In this document: positions 35,030 to 42,781 of the stretch, piece by piece
Numbering within the stretch: the first letter of the stretch is position 1
Layout: each line of letters begins with the position of its first letter
Assembly (NCBI RefSeq): GCF_000241345.1
Contig: NZ_BAED01000059.1
Location: 1-64,000 of the forward strand
Length of the DNA stretch: 64,000 bases
Direction of reading: 5' to 3'
From: Gordonia amarae NBRC 15530
Lineage (GTDB): Bacteria > Actinomycetota > Actinomycetes > Mycobacteriales > Mycobacteriaceae
Notes under the pieces: model-generated
Seen by the model: only the letters and a program-made list of their open reading frames with translations
Databases searched by the model: none
Told to the model about the DNA's origin: nothing
Translations under genes and position numbers: made by a program

Positions 35030-35830
35030 ATGACCATTCTGGAAGTGAATCGGACGGCTCTGGCCAAGCGTGTCCTCGGTGAGGACGGCTACCAGCGGGC
35101 GATCCGCAAGTGGGGGATCTGGAAGCAGCGCCCCCGCGTGGGCCATGTGCGGTTCGGGCAGCTGCGGCGCACCGAACCCATCTGCCGCGAATACGGCTTC
35201 GCGCGTGGCCTCCCCATCGACCGGTATTACATCGAGAAGTTCCTCGACACCGAACGCGCCCTGGTCACAGGCCGGGTACTGGAGATCGGGGAACGCACCT
35301 ACACCGAACGCTTCGGCCACGACGTCGCGCGGTCGGACATGTCCCACTTCAACGAGGTGCCCGGCGCCACCTACGCCGCCGACCTCACCGACGCCCCGCA
35401 CATCCCGAGCCACACCTACGACTGCATCATCATCACGCAGACCCTGCAGTTCATCTTCGACATGAAGGCCGCGGTCGCCACCCTGCACCGCATCCTCGCG
35501 CCCGGCGGGGTGGTGCTCTGCACCGTGCCGGGGATCAGCCAGATCGCCGACCCCGAATGGCAGGCGAGCTGGTCGCTGAACGAGGCCACCGCACAGTGGC
35601 TGTTCGCCACCGCCTTCGACGCCGACGAACTACGGATCACCACCAATGGCAACGTGCTGTCGGCGACGTCGTTCCTGCACGGGCTGGCCACCAGCGAACT
35701 CACCACCGACGAACTCGACGTCGTCGACTCCGAGTACCCGGTGACCGTGACCATCGTCGCCCGCAAGAAGCCCCCGGGCGAAGCCCGCAAGAAAGCCGCC
35801 GGCGAACCGGATACCGATGCGAGTTCCTGA
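35030..35830 (+). CDS. Class I SAM-dependent methyltransferase
   Basis: 266 aa, cytosolic. The SAM-binding motif I is GRVLEIGERTYTERFG, with the acidic motif II residue in ARSDMSHFNE; later motifs read DCIIITQTLQFIFD and LHRILAPGGVVLCTVPG. Proteins of this type occur in polysaccharide clusters, and here the next gene is a NodB deacetylase overlapping by 14 nt, so a sugar or glycolipid substrate is plausible. The C-terminus ends in a Lys/Ala/Glu-rich tail. Neither gene belongs to the mycobacterial order around whiB7. Confidence 0.82.
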   Translation: MTILEVNRTALAKRVLGEDGYQRAIRKWGIWKQRPRVGHVRFGQLRRTEPICREYGFARGLPIDRYYIEKFLDTERALVTGRVLEIGERTYTERFGHDVARSDMSHFNEVPGATYAADLTDAPHIPSHTYDCIIITQTLQFIFDMKAAVATLHRILAPGGVVLCTVPGISQIADPEWQASWSLNEATAQWLFATAFDADELRITTNGNVLSATSFLHGLATSELTTDELDVVDSEYPVTVTIVARKKPPGEARKKAAGEPDTDASS

Positions 35831-36881
35831 CGCCGGACTGGTCCGGTCGGTGATCCGCGGCGGGGTCCGCAGACGGATCCGCGGGTATCGCCGCCGCGGC
35901 GGAATCCTCATGTACCACCGCGTGATCGACGCCGCGTTCGACCCGTGGGGCATCTGCGTGTCGCCGCGGATGTTCGACGAGCAGATGCAGGTCCTCGCCG
36001 AACACCGCAGCACCGTCGACGCCGTGAGCTTCTCCGCCGACGGCGACGCCTACAGCCGGTCCGGCGAACGGCTCGCGGTCACCTTCGACGACGGCTACCT
36101 CGACAATGTGGTCGCCGCGCTCCCGATCCTCGAACGCCACGAGATCCCGGCGACGATCTTCGTGATCGGCAACGCCGTCGGCCGCACCCGCGAATTCTGG
36201 TGGGACGCACTCGAACGCGCGGTCCTCGCACCCACTGTCCTGCCCGTGGAACTGGAGATCACCCTCGGGGACGAGCGTCACCGGTACACCCTTGCCGACG
36301 GCTCCGCCGAGCAGGCCACCGATGGCTCCGCCGAGCAGGTCACCGACGGCCGCTGGCGCGCCGATGTCGATGCGGCCGTCACCGACCGGCAGCGGCTGTT
36401 CGCCACCCTGTGGGCCGCGATCGTCGTGCTCGACCCCGACGAGCAGGACCGGGCCGCCGACGACCTGCTCACCTGGTCCGGTCAGCGGGTGTCGGTGCCC
36501 CGGATCATGGTGGACGACAACGAGTTCGCCGAGCTCGCCGCGCATCCGCTGATCACCGTCGGCAGTCACACCCTCGACCATCTGTCGCTGACCGACCTGT
36601 CGCCGCGGCGCCAGCGCGACCAGATCCACGGCGGGCACCGGCGGATCGAGGAACTCGCCGGCCGCCGCATCACCTGCTTCTCGTTCCCGTTCGGCCGCTA
36701 CGACGACTCGGCCGTGGCCGCCGCACGCGAACTCGGCGTCGACATCGCCTGTACCAGCGTGCCCGAGCCGGCGACCGTCACCGACGACCGGCACACGTTG
36801 CCCCGGTTGCAGGCACTCGACCTCGACGGCGATGCCTTCGCCCGCTGGCTCCGGGACGATCACCGGCTCCTGCGGGCCTGA
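35817..36881 (+). CDS. Polysaccharide deacetylase (NodB homology domain)
   Basis: 354 aa. The catalytic and metal residues are visible: TFDDGY with Asp at 91 and 92, and the His pair in SHTLDHLSL; FSFPFGRYDD supplies the later motif. An inserted segment between strands includes two copies of an eight-residue unit GSAEQATD/GSAEQVTD from a 24-bp repeat. The strongly basic N-terminus (RGGVRRRIRGYRRRGG) shows no hydrophobic signal core, so a cytoplasmic-face role on lipid-linked sugars is more likely than secretion. It starts 14 nt before the end of the methyltransferase gene. Confidence 0.87.
   Translation: MRVPDAGLVRSVIRGGVRRRIRGYRRRGGILMYHRVIDAAFDPWGICVSPRMFDEQMQVLAEHRSTVDAVSFSADGDAYSRSGERLAVTFDDGYLDNVVAALPILERHEIPATIFVIGNAVGRTREFWWDALERAVLAPTVLPVELEITLGDERHRYTLADGSAEQATDGSAEQVTDGRWRADVDAAVTDRQRLFATLWAAIVVLDPDEQDRAADDLLTWSGQRVSVPRIMVDDNEFAELAAHPLITVGSHTLDHLSLTDLSPRRQRDQIHGGHRRIEELAGRRITCFSFPFGRYDDSAVAAARELGVDIACTSVPEPATVTDDRHTLPRLQALDLDGDAFARWLRDDHRLLRA
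36300..36347 (+). repeat. 24-bp tandem duplication inside the deacetylase gene
   Basis: Two 24-bp units starting GGCTCCGCCGAGCAGG at 36300 and 36324 differ at two positions and keep the reading frame. Confidence 0.85.
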
Positions 36882-36901
36882 CCCGGCTCAGTCGAGAGAG
36901 T

Positions 36902-38218
36902 TCAGTCCGCGACGCCGGGAACCCACTTCTCCAAGATCGACCGGTACGGGGCCTCGGCGTCCATCTGCGCGGCGATGCCCACGCAGCCGGCGAGCACCCG
37001 GAACACCATCACGTACTGCTTGGGCACATTCAGGTGCCGCGATGTCTTGTACACGTCGCCGCGGATGTCGGTGGCCTTGCCCGCGGCCCGCTGCAACCAT
37101 TTGCGGGTGAAATGGAACGACTCCGAATACAGCGGATCGACGTACGGCATCAGGTAGGTCTCGATGTCGGCGGCGCTCACCTTGTTGACGTGGTTGGGCA
37201 GGATGAAGTCGGCCTTCACCATCAGTGCCTTGAGCTCGTCGTACTGCTTGTCGCGGGCCAGCCGCAGGATGGGGCCGACGTCGGGCGGCAGGCCGTCGGG
37301 GAAGTGCCCGACCGCGCCGAAATCGAGGACGCCGAACCGGCCGTCATCGGTGAGGAAGAAGTTGCCGGGGTGCGGATCGCCGTGCAGCAACCCCACCCGC
37401 ACCGGTGACGAGAACTCGAAGGTGGCGAGTTTGGCGGCGGCATCGTTGCGGGTGGCCTGGTCGCCGGTGCTGATGATGCGCGAGAGCGGGGTGCCGTCGA
37501 GCCATTCGGACACGATCACCTTGGGTGCGCTGGCGATCACCTTGGGAATCACGAAGTCGGGGTCGCCGGCGAAGGCCTTGGCGAAGGCGCGCTGATTGTC
37601 GGCCTCGCCGAGATAGTCGAGTTCGGCCTCGGTGCGGTCGATGAGCTCGTCCATCATCGACTTGACGTCGGTGCCCGGCGACATGCGCTGCATCAGGCCC
37701 GACATCCGCGACAGGGTTTTCAGGTCGGCCTTCAGCGCGTGGTCGGCGCCCGGGTACTGGATTTTGACGGCCACCTCGCGGCCGTCGGACCAGATGGCCT
37801 TGTGGACCTGGCCGATGCTGGCCGCGGCGGCGGGCGTGTCGGAGAATTCCCTGAACCGGCCACGCCACTTGGTGCCGAGCTGACGGTCGAGCACCTGGTG
37901 GACCTTGGCCGCGGGCAGCGGCGGCGCCTCGGCCTGCAGCTTGGTGAGCGCCTCACGGAACGGTTCACCGAACTCCTCGGGGATCGCGGCCTCCATGATG
38001 GACAGCGCCTGCCCTACCTTCATGGCTCCGCCCTTGAGCTCACCGAGAACGGCGAAGAGCTGCTCGGCGGCCTTCTCCATCAGTTCCTGGTTGACGGTGT
38101 CCTTGTCCTTGCCCGCGATGCGCTTGCCCAGACCCGCTGCCGCCCGCCCCGCCATACCGATGGGCAGGGCCGCCAGCTTGGCGTTCCGGCGCCCGGACCC
38201 TCGGGTGATCTCACTCAT
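36902..38218 (-). CDS. ABC1/AarF/UbiB-family atypical kinase (Rv3197-like)
   Basis: 438-aa UbiB-type protein kinase-like ATPase. The signature KxGQ is in GAMKVGQALS, the Ala-rich loop is DTPAAAASIGQVHKA, the ATP-binding Lys is in VAVKIQYPG, and the catalytic loop is LLHGDPHPGNF followed by VLDFGAVG. In the orthologue, the gene sits beside whiB7 and is linked to macrolide resistance; here it is convergent with the inserted deacetylase gene. The start at 38218 has AAAGGAAG upstream; the frame extends to 38575 without support. Confidence 0.92.
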   Translation of the reverse strand: MSEITRGSGRRNAKLAALPIGMAGRAAAGLGKRIAGKDKDTVNQELMEKAAEQLFAVLGELKGGAMKVGQALSIMEAAIPEEFGEPFREALTKLQAEAPPLPAAKVHQVLDRQLGTKWRGRFREFSDTPAAAASIGQVHKAIWSDGREVAVKIQYPGADHALKADLKTLSRMSGLMQRMSPGTDVKSMMDELIDRTEAELDYLGEADNQRAFAKAFAGDPDFVIPKVIASAPKVIVSEWLDGTPLSRIISTGDQATRNDAAAKLATFEFSSPVRVGLLHGDPHPGNFFLTDDGRFGVLDFGAVGHFPDGLPPDVGPILRLARDKQYDELKALMVKADFILPNHVNKVSAADIETYLMPYVDPLYSESFHFTRKWLQRAAGKATDIRGDVYKTSRHLNVPKQYVMVFRVLAGCVGIAAQMDAEAPYRSILEKWVPGVAD

Positions 38219-38268
38219 GCGCTTCCTTTCCCCACAGCGAGAGTAGCCGACCCCGAACGCCGGTGATC

Positions 38269-39186
38269 TCAGGAATCGCGCGTTGCCGTGCGGCACCCGC
38301 ACAGCGGATGTGGTGTCCACTGGCGCAGTTCGATTCGGGTCGGCCGCGGGTGCAGTTCGAGGACGTGGTCGATCAGTTGCGGGTGGGCGTGGGCCGCCCC
38401 GTGGGCGGCCGCCGTCAGCGCGGCCGCCAGCTCCTCGATCTGCCACTGGGCGAGGGCGGCGGTGGCCCGGATCTGGGCGGGTGCCGCATCCGAGGTCCGG
38501 CCGACGAGCGCGGTCGAGATCTGCGGCCAGTGCGGCTCCAGGGTGGTGCGGTGATGGTCGGCGCAGCGCAGGCAACTGGTGTGTCCGGGCAGCACGAGTG
38601 GACCGATCAGGCCGACGCCGTCACGCATCCGCACCTGCAGGTGCGCCCGGCCCCGGCGCATCAGGGTGTCGACGACGTACGGGTCGGGGACGAGGTGGTC
38701 GGCGAGGATCGTCAGGTTCGCGTCCTCGAACGCCGTCACCGCGACACCGACGTGCGGTAGGTGGGTGCGCAACCGCGTCGTCAACGGGCCGCGGCCCTCG
38801 ATGCTGACCCGCACCGTCCGGGGCGCGGGGCGGGCGTCACCGACGGTCCCGGTGGACACCCGTGGCACCGCGTCCTCGGTGGGCACGGCAAGCCCGGCCG
38901 TGACGAGCGAGCGCACGATGAGGGTGACATCGCGCCGCGTCAGACCCGCTCGCCGCGCTCGTCGGACGAGGTCGTCGCGGCGGCGCGGCACCCGCATCCA
39001 GGCCAGGAGCGCGCCCACCTTCTCCACGTCGATGCCGTCGCGCACGATCAGATCCAGACTGCCCGCCGGGCCGGAGCCGATACGGATCTTGTTGTGCGTC
39101 AACGTGATGACGTGGACGTGCGGACCCAGCGCCGGATAGGGCGCGGGTGGTGACTGTTCGGCGTCGGCGATGATCCCCCTGCTCAC
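38269..39186 (-). CDS. TOMM-type leader-peptide-binding/cyclodehydratase-like zinc protein (Rv3196-like)
   Basis: 305 aa, cytosolic. The likely zinc site is CLRCADHHR in the C-terminal half plus CGC near the end (HPLCGCRTA), as in ocin-ThiF/YcaO-partner proteins that bind the leader of azole peptides. A winged-helix-like N-terminal region contains RRDDLVRRARRAGLTRRDV. No ATP-binding E1 loop is seen, and no YcaO or precursor peptide is near, so its role may be housekeeping. The GTG or ATG start at 39186 is assumed from length. Confidence 0.7.
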   Translation of the reverse strand: MSRGIIADAEQSPPAPYPALGPHVHVITLTHNKIRIGSGPAGSLDLIVRDGIDVEKVGALLAWMRVPRRRDDLVRRARRAGLTRRDVTLIVRSLVTAGLAVPTEDAVPRVSTGTVGDARPAPRTVRVSIEGRGPLTTRLRTHLPHVGVAVTAFEDANLTILADHLVPDPYVVDTLMRRGRAHLQVRMRDGVGLIGPLVLPGHTSCLRCADHHRTTLEPHWPQISTALVGRTSDAAPAQIRATAALAQWQIEELAAALTAAAHGAAHAHPQLIDHVLELHPRPTRIELRQWTPHPLCGCRTATRDS

Positions 39187-39260
39187 ATGGCAAGTGTGCC
39201 AGCAGAATCAGCCGTCGACGGGGGTGAATGTGTGGGCTGTGGATAACCCGGACGAACTCC

Positions 39261-40748
39261 TCAGGCGTCGCCGTCGGTGTCTGAGCTGCCGCCCTTCTCG
39301 CGTTGCTCCTTGCCGCCCTTCTCGCGTTGCTCATTGGCACGCTCCTCCGCGAGGGTGCGCTCGAGTTCGGCGATGGGATCGTCGAAAGCGCTTGTGCCAC
39401 CGCCGATCACCCGGTCGACGAAAGCGGCGGGATGGTCCAGATCGGTGGCGTCGGGGATCAGATCGGGATGCGCCCACACCCCGTCGCGGACCGTGATGTC
39501 GGAGGCGTCGAGCAGTTGCCGCCACAGCGCCGACGCCTCCCGCACCTTGCGGGGCCGCAATTCCAGCCCGATCAGCGTCGCGAAGGTCTGCTCGGCCGGG
39601 CCACCGGAGGCGCGTCGCCTGCGCATGGTCTCGGTGAGCGCACCGGTGCCGGGGATCCGGTCGCCGAGCGCCTTGGCCACCACCTGCTCCACCCAGCCCT
39701 CGATCAGCGCGAGCAGTGTCTCCATCCGGTTGAGCGCGGCCTGCTGCTCGGGAGTGGTCTTCGGCTCGAACGACGCCGACGAACTGATCAGCTCCTCCAG
39801 CTTGGACGGATCGGAGAGCAACTGGGTGGGATCGAGATCGGTGGTGAGCTGCTCGATGCCGCTGAAGTCGATACTGATGCCGCGGGCGTACTCCTCGACC
39901 GTCGACAGCAGCCGCTGCCGCAGCCACGGTACGTGTGCGAACAGCCGCACCGCCGCCGCCTCGCGGGCGGCGAGGAACACCATCACCTCCTGCGCGGGCT
40001 GTTCGAGGCCCTCGGTGAAGGTGCCGACGGCCTCGGGCAGCAGCACGGCGACACCGTCGGAGGCCAGCGGCAGCCCGATGTCGGTGCCGGTCAGTACCTC
40101 CTTGGCGAGCTGCCCGAGGCCCTGCCCGAGCTGCGTGCCGAACGCCATCCCGCTCATCTGCGTGAGCATGCCCATCATCGGGCCGGCGAACTGGGCGGCC
40201 TCGGCAGGCAGGTTGCCCTCCCAGGTCTTGGACAGTTGCACGGCGACCGGATCACAGAGGCGCTGCCACGTGGGCATCGTCTCCTCAAGCCATTGCACCG
40301 GAGTCCACGCCACCGACTTGGCGATGCCGCTGGGGAAGACGGTCGCGTCATCGAGCCACACCTCGGCGAGCCGGACCGCGTCCTCGACGGCCTTGTTCTC
40401 CCCGCCGCTGACGGGGGTGAAGTCACCGATCTGCTGCCGGGCCAGATTGGCGGCGAGCTGATAGTTCACCGGTCCCGACGATCCGCTGCCCGACAGTCCC
40501 GAACCCATACCGCTGAACAGGCTCCCGAGCTGCGAGAACATCTGTCCCAGCATCGCCGGGTTGAATGCCGACGGGTCGAAGTTCGAGGGATCGAAACCCT
40601 GTGCGCCGCCGAAGCCGAAACCGAACGGATCCTGGCCGCCGGAACCCTTCCCGGTGTTGCCGCCGTCCTTGTCGCCGCTCTTGTCGCCGGAATCGCGGCG
40701 ATCGTCGTCGTCGCCGGAGGAGGAGAAACCGAAGGGCAGGTCAGTCAT
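39261..40748 (-). CDS. DUF2342 zincin-like protein (Rv3195-like)
   Basis: 495 aa. The first 90 residues are low-complexity (Gly, Asp, Ser, Phe); the rest is helical. The family core around AREAAAVRLFAHVPWLRQRL lies at about residues 255-275. As I recall it, most relatives have His within this block (REAAHxRLF), whereas Ala-Val stands here; other family regions (VEEYARGISIDFSGIE, EGWVEQVV) are intact. Peptidase activity is therefore doubtful. The tail has two EQREKGG units. It is divergent from the PDZ protease gene. Confidence 0.82.
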   Translation of the reverse strand: MTDLPFGFSSSGDDDDRRDSGDKSGDKDGGNTGKGSGGQDPFGFGFGGAQGFDPSNFDPSAFNPAMLGQMFSQLGSLFSGMGSGLSGSGSSGPVNYQLAANLARQQIGDFTPVSGGENKAVEDAVRLAEVWLDDATVFPSGIAKSVAWTPVQWLEETMPTWQRLCDPVAVQLSKTWEGNLPAEAAQFAGPMMGMLTQMSGMAFGTQLGQGLGQLAKEVLTGTDIGLPLASDGVAVLLPEAVGTFTEGLEQPAQEVMVFLAAREAAAVRLFAHVPWLRQRLLSTVEEYARGISIDFSGIEQLTTDLDPTQLLSDPSKLEELISSSASFEPKTTPEQQAALNRMETLLALIEGWVEQVVAKALGDRIPGTGALTETMRRRRASGGPAEQTFATLIGLELRPRKVREASALWRQLLDASDITVRDGVWAHPDLIPDATDLDHPAAFVDRVIGGGTSAFDDPIAELERTLAEERANEQREKGGKEQREKGGSSDTDGDA

Positions 40749-40799
40749 ACCTTCAACGGTACAGTTCGGGCACCGGCGCTACCGGCCGGAGGCACCGCA

Positions 40800-40805
40800 T
40801 ACACT
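40800..40805 (+). promoter_or_regulatory. -10 box of the PDZ-Lon protease gene, leaderless
   Basis: TACACT ends 7 nt before the ATG at 40813 within a 64-bp divergent spacer. This selects 40813 over the long upstream frame beginning at 40561. Confidence 0.55.
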
Positions 40806-40812
40806 CGATGAA

Positions 40813-41853
40813 ATGAGTTTGCCGCCCGGTATTCGGCGTCTGGTCACTGTCGCGGTCACCGTGCTGACCTTCGTGGTCCTGCTGGTGGTCGGTACGTCCG
40901 TCAAGGTTCCCTATGTGGCGCTGGGGCCGGGGCCGACGGTCAACACCCTGGGCATGAACGGGGACAAGCCGGTCGTGCAGATCGAGGGCGCCCAGCTCGA
41001 CAAGACGTCGGGGAACCTGAACCTCACCACGGTGTCGGTGGTCGACGGGATGAGCCTGTTCGATTCGATCGGCAAGTGGATCTCCGGTGACTACACGTTG
41101 TCGCCGCGGGACCGGGTGTTTCCGCCCGACCAGTCCCCGGAGCAGGTCCGCGAGGGCAATCTGCGCGATATGACCGACTCCGAGGACAACGCGACCCTGG
41201 CGGCGCTGGTTCATCTGAACCGGCCCACGGAACTGATCGTCGAGGAGGTCGCGCACGACGGGCCGGCCGCCGGGGTCCTGCGCAAGGACGACGTGCTGCT
41301 GAGCGTCGCCGGAACCCCGGTGAAGACGACCTCGCAGGTGCAGCAGGTGATCCGCGGATCGGCACCCGGCACCGCGGTGGCGATGGACGTGCGCCGGGGA
41401 ACCGCGACCGAACACGTCAAGGTCACCCTCGGTAAGCGCCCCGACGACCCGAAACTCGGCTACCTCGGGGTCACCCCGGAGCTGCGCAACGGCGACCCGA
41501 ACCTGAAGATCACCTTCAACGTCGGCGACATCGGCGGCCCGTCCGCCGGCCTGATGATGACCCTGGCCGTCATCGACAAGCTGACCCCCGGCCCGCTCAA
41601 CAGCGGTAAGTTCATCGCCGGCACCGGCACCATCGATCCGGAGGGCAAGGTCGGCGAGATCGGCGGCATCACCCACAAGACGCGCGCCGCCCGCGACAAG
41701 GGCGCCACGGTGTTCCTGGTTCCCGCGGGCAACTGCGCCGAGGCCAAGGGTGACAAACCCGACGGCCTCGAACTGGTCAAGGTGAGTACCCTCGACAATG
41801 CCCTGGACTCCCTGAAGAAGCTGGGCGAAGGACAACCCCTCCCGCAGTGCTGA
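40813..41853 (+). CDS. Membrane-anchored PDZ and Lon-like (S16) serine protease, YlbL-type
   Basis: 346 aa (Rv3194c-like). One N-terminal membrane segment (about residues 8-28, VTVAVTVLTFVVLLVVGTSV) puts the rest outside. A PDZ domain is at about 145-215 (VAHDGPAAGVLRKDDVLLSVAG). The C-terminal S16 domain carries the catalytic Ser in GDIGGPSAGLMM and Lys in GITHKTRAARDKGA, a Ser-Lys dyad. One cysteine pair lies near the end. It probably processes envelope proteins. The gene ends 45 bp before repeat copy 4. Confidence 0.92.
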   Translation: MSLPPGIRRLVTVAVTVLTFVVLLVVGTSVKVPYVALGPGPTVNTLGMNGDKPVVQIEGAQLDKTSGNLNLTTVSVVDGMSLFDSIGKWISGDYTLSPRDRVFPPDQSPEQVREGNLRDMTDSEDNATLAALVHLNRPTELIVEEVAHDGPAAGVLRKDDVLLSVAGTPVKTTSQVQQVIRGSAPGTAVAMDVRRGTATEHVKVTLGKRPDDPKLGYLGVTPELRNGDPNLKITFNVGDIGGPSAGLMMTLAVIDKLTPGPLNSGKFIAGTGTIDPEGKVGEIGGITHKTRAARDKGATVFLVPAGNCAEAKGDKPDGLELVKVSTLDNALDSLKKLGEGQPLPQC

Positions 41854-41898
41854 TGCCAGGTGAGAGGCCCATGCCAGGTGGGCACGAATCGTGGTCGC

Positions 41899-42009
41899 GC
41901 GGTTGAATCAGGCGTAGCGCCCCCGTTCTGGAGCGACGACACGCGAGCGAGGAACGAGCCCCGCGTGTCGGAGTGAAGAACGGGGTCAAGCGGAGCCTGA
42001 TTCAACCGC
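41899..42009 (+). repeat. 111-bp structured repeat, copy 4
   Basis: Outer arms GCGGTTGAATC (41899-41909) and GATTCAACCGC (41999-42009) pair perfectly; second helix CCCCGTTCT/AGAACGGGG is perfect; the core ACGCGAGCGAGGAACGAGC is identical to copy 3. It lies between two convergent genes and encodes the last residues of the PPA1309 gene. Confidence 0.88.
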
Positions 42010-42582
42010 AAATGTTGCCGCGAGGGCGGCCACCAGATTAGGGGCCAGGTCCGGGTGCGTGAGGAGCTCGTCCTGGGTTTCGGGGTCGTCGTCCTCGGTT
42101 TCGGGTTTGAGCTGCATGAGGGCGAGGTGCTGCCCGCCGCGCAGGGCGCCGATGATGAGCCGGGCGACGCGGCTGCCGGGGTGGGCTCTGGCGGCCTCGC
42201 GGGCGGCGGCCTCGGCGGCCTCGGGGTCACCGAGGAGCGGTTCGAAGGCGGAGTCGAGGTCGGCCTCGGCCTCGGGAGGGATGACCACCACCTCGAGTGC
42301 GAGGGCGCAGCCGGCGACGGCGTCCGGCCAGGATGTGGTGCCCAGGACCTGCTCGAGCTCGGCGTAGTGGTCGTCGGAGCCGAGGGGGAGCCGATCCTGG
42401 GCGACGGGGCTGAGTTCGGAGTCATCGTCGGCGTCGATGAGGCCGGGGTTGGCCGCGGCGAGCACATGGGTGGGCACGAGCGCGAAGAGGGCGGGCGGCC
42501 GGCTCCAGCCGTCGGCGCCGACATAGGTCGCAACGTCGCGCAGTGCGCTGCCCAGGGCGTCGGGTGTCAATGCGGTACTCAC
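41986..42582 (-). CDS. PPA1309 family protein
   Basis: 198-aa conserved actinobacterial cytosolic protein of unknown function, rich in Asp, Glu and Ala. The GTG start at 42582 gives the homologous start VSTALTPDALGSALRD; the frame runs to 42711 but that part is Pro-rich and unlike relatives. The final AVESGSA and TGA stop lie inside repeat copy 4, matching the AVESDSA ending of the TetR protein at 9827. No catalytic motif is visible. Confidence 0.8.
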   Translation of the reverse strand: MSTALTPDALGSALRDVATYVGADGWSRPPALFALVPTHVLAAANPGLIDADDDSELSPVAQDRLPLGSDDHYAELEQVLGTTSWPDAVAGCALALEVVVIPPEAEADLDSAFEPLLGDPEAAEAAAREAARAHPGSRVARLIIGALRGGQHLALMQLKPETEDDDPETQDELLTHPDLAPNLVAALAATFAVESGSA

Positions 42583-42781
42583 CGTTACATCTTGCCCGTC
42601 CGGACCGAGTGTTGGGGGGAACGGACCAGGTCGGCTGTTGTGGGGCGTCTCACCAGTAGAGTTGGGGGCACCATGTCCAGCCCTGGGGGAGGTCGGGACG
42701 GGTGGTGGCACGCTGGTGGTCGCCGCCTGTGACTACAGTCGTGGTGAATGTCCGGATTGGGAACTTTGGAGAGTAGGTCAG

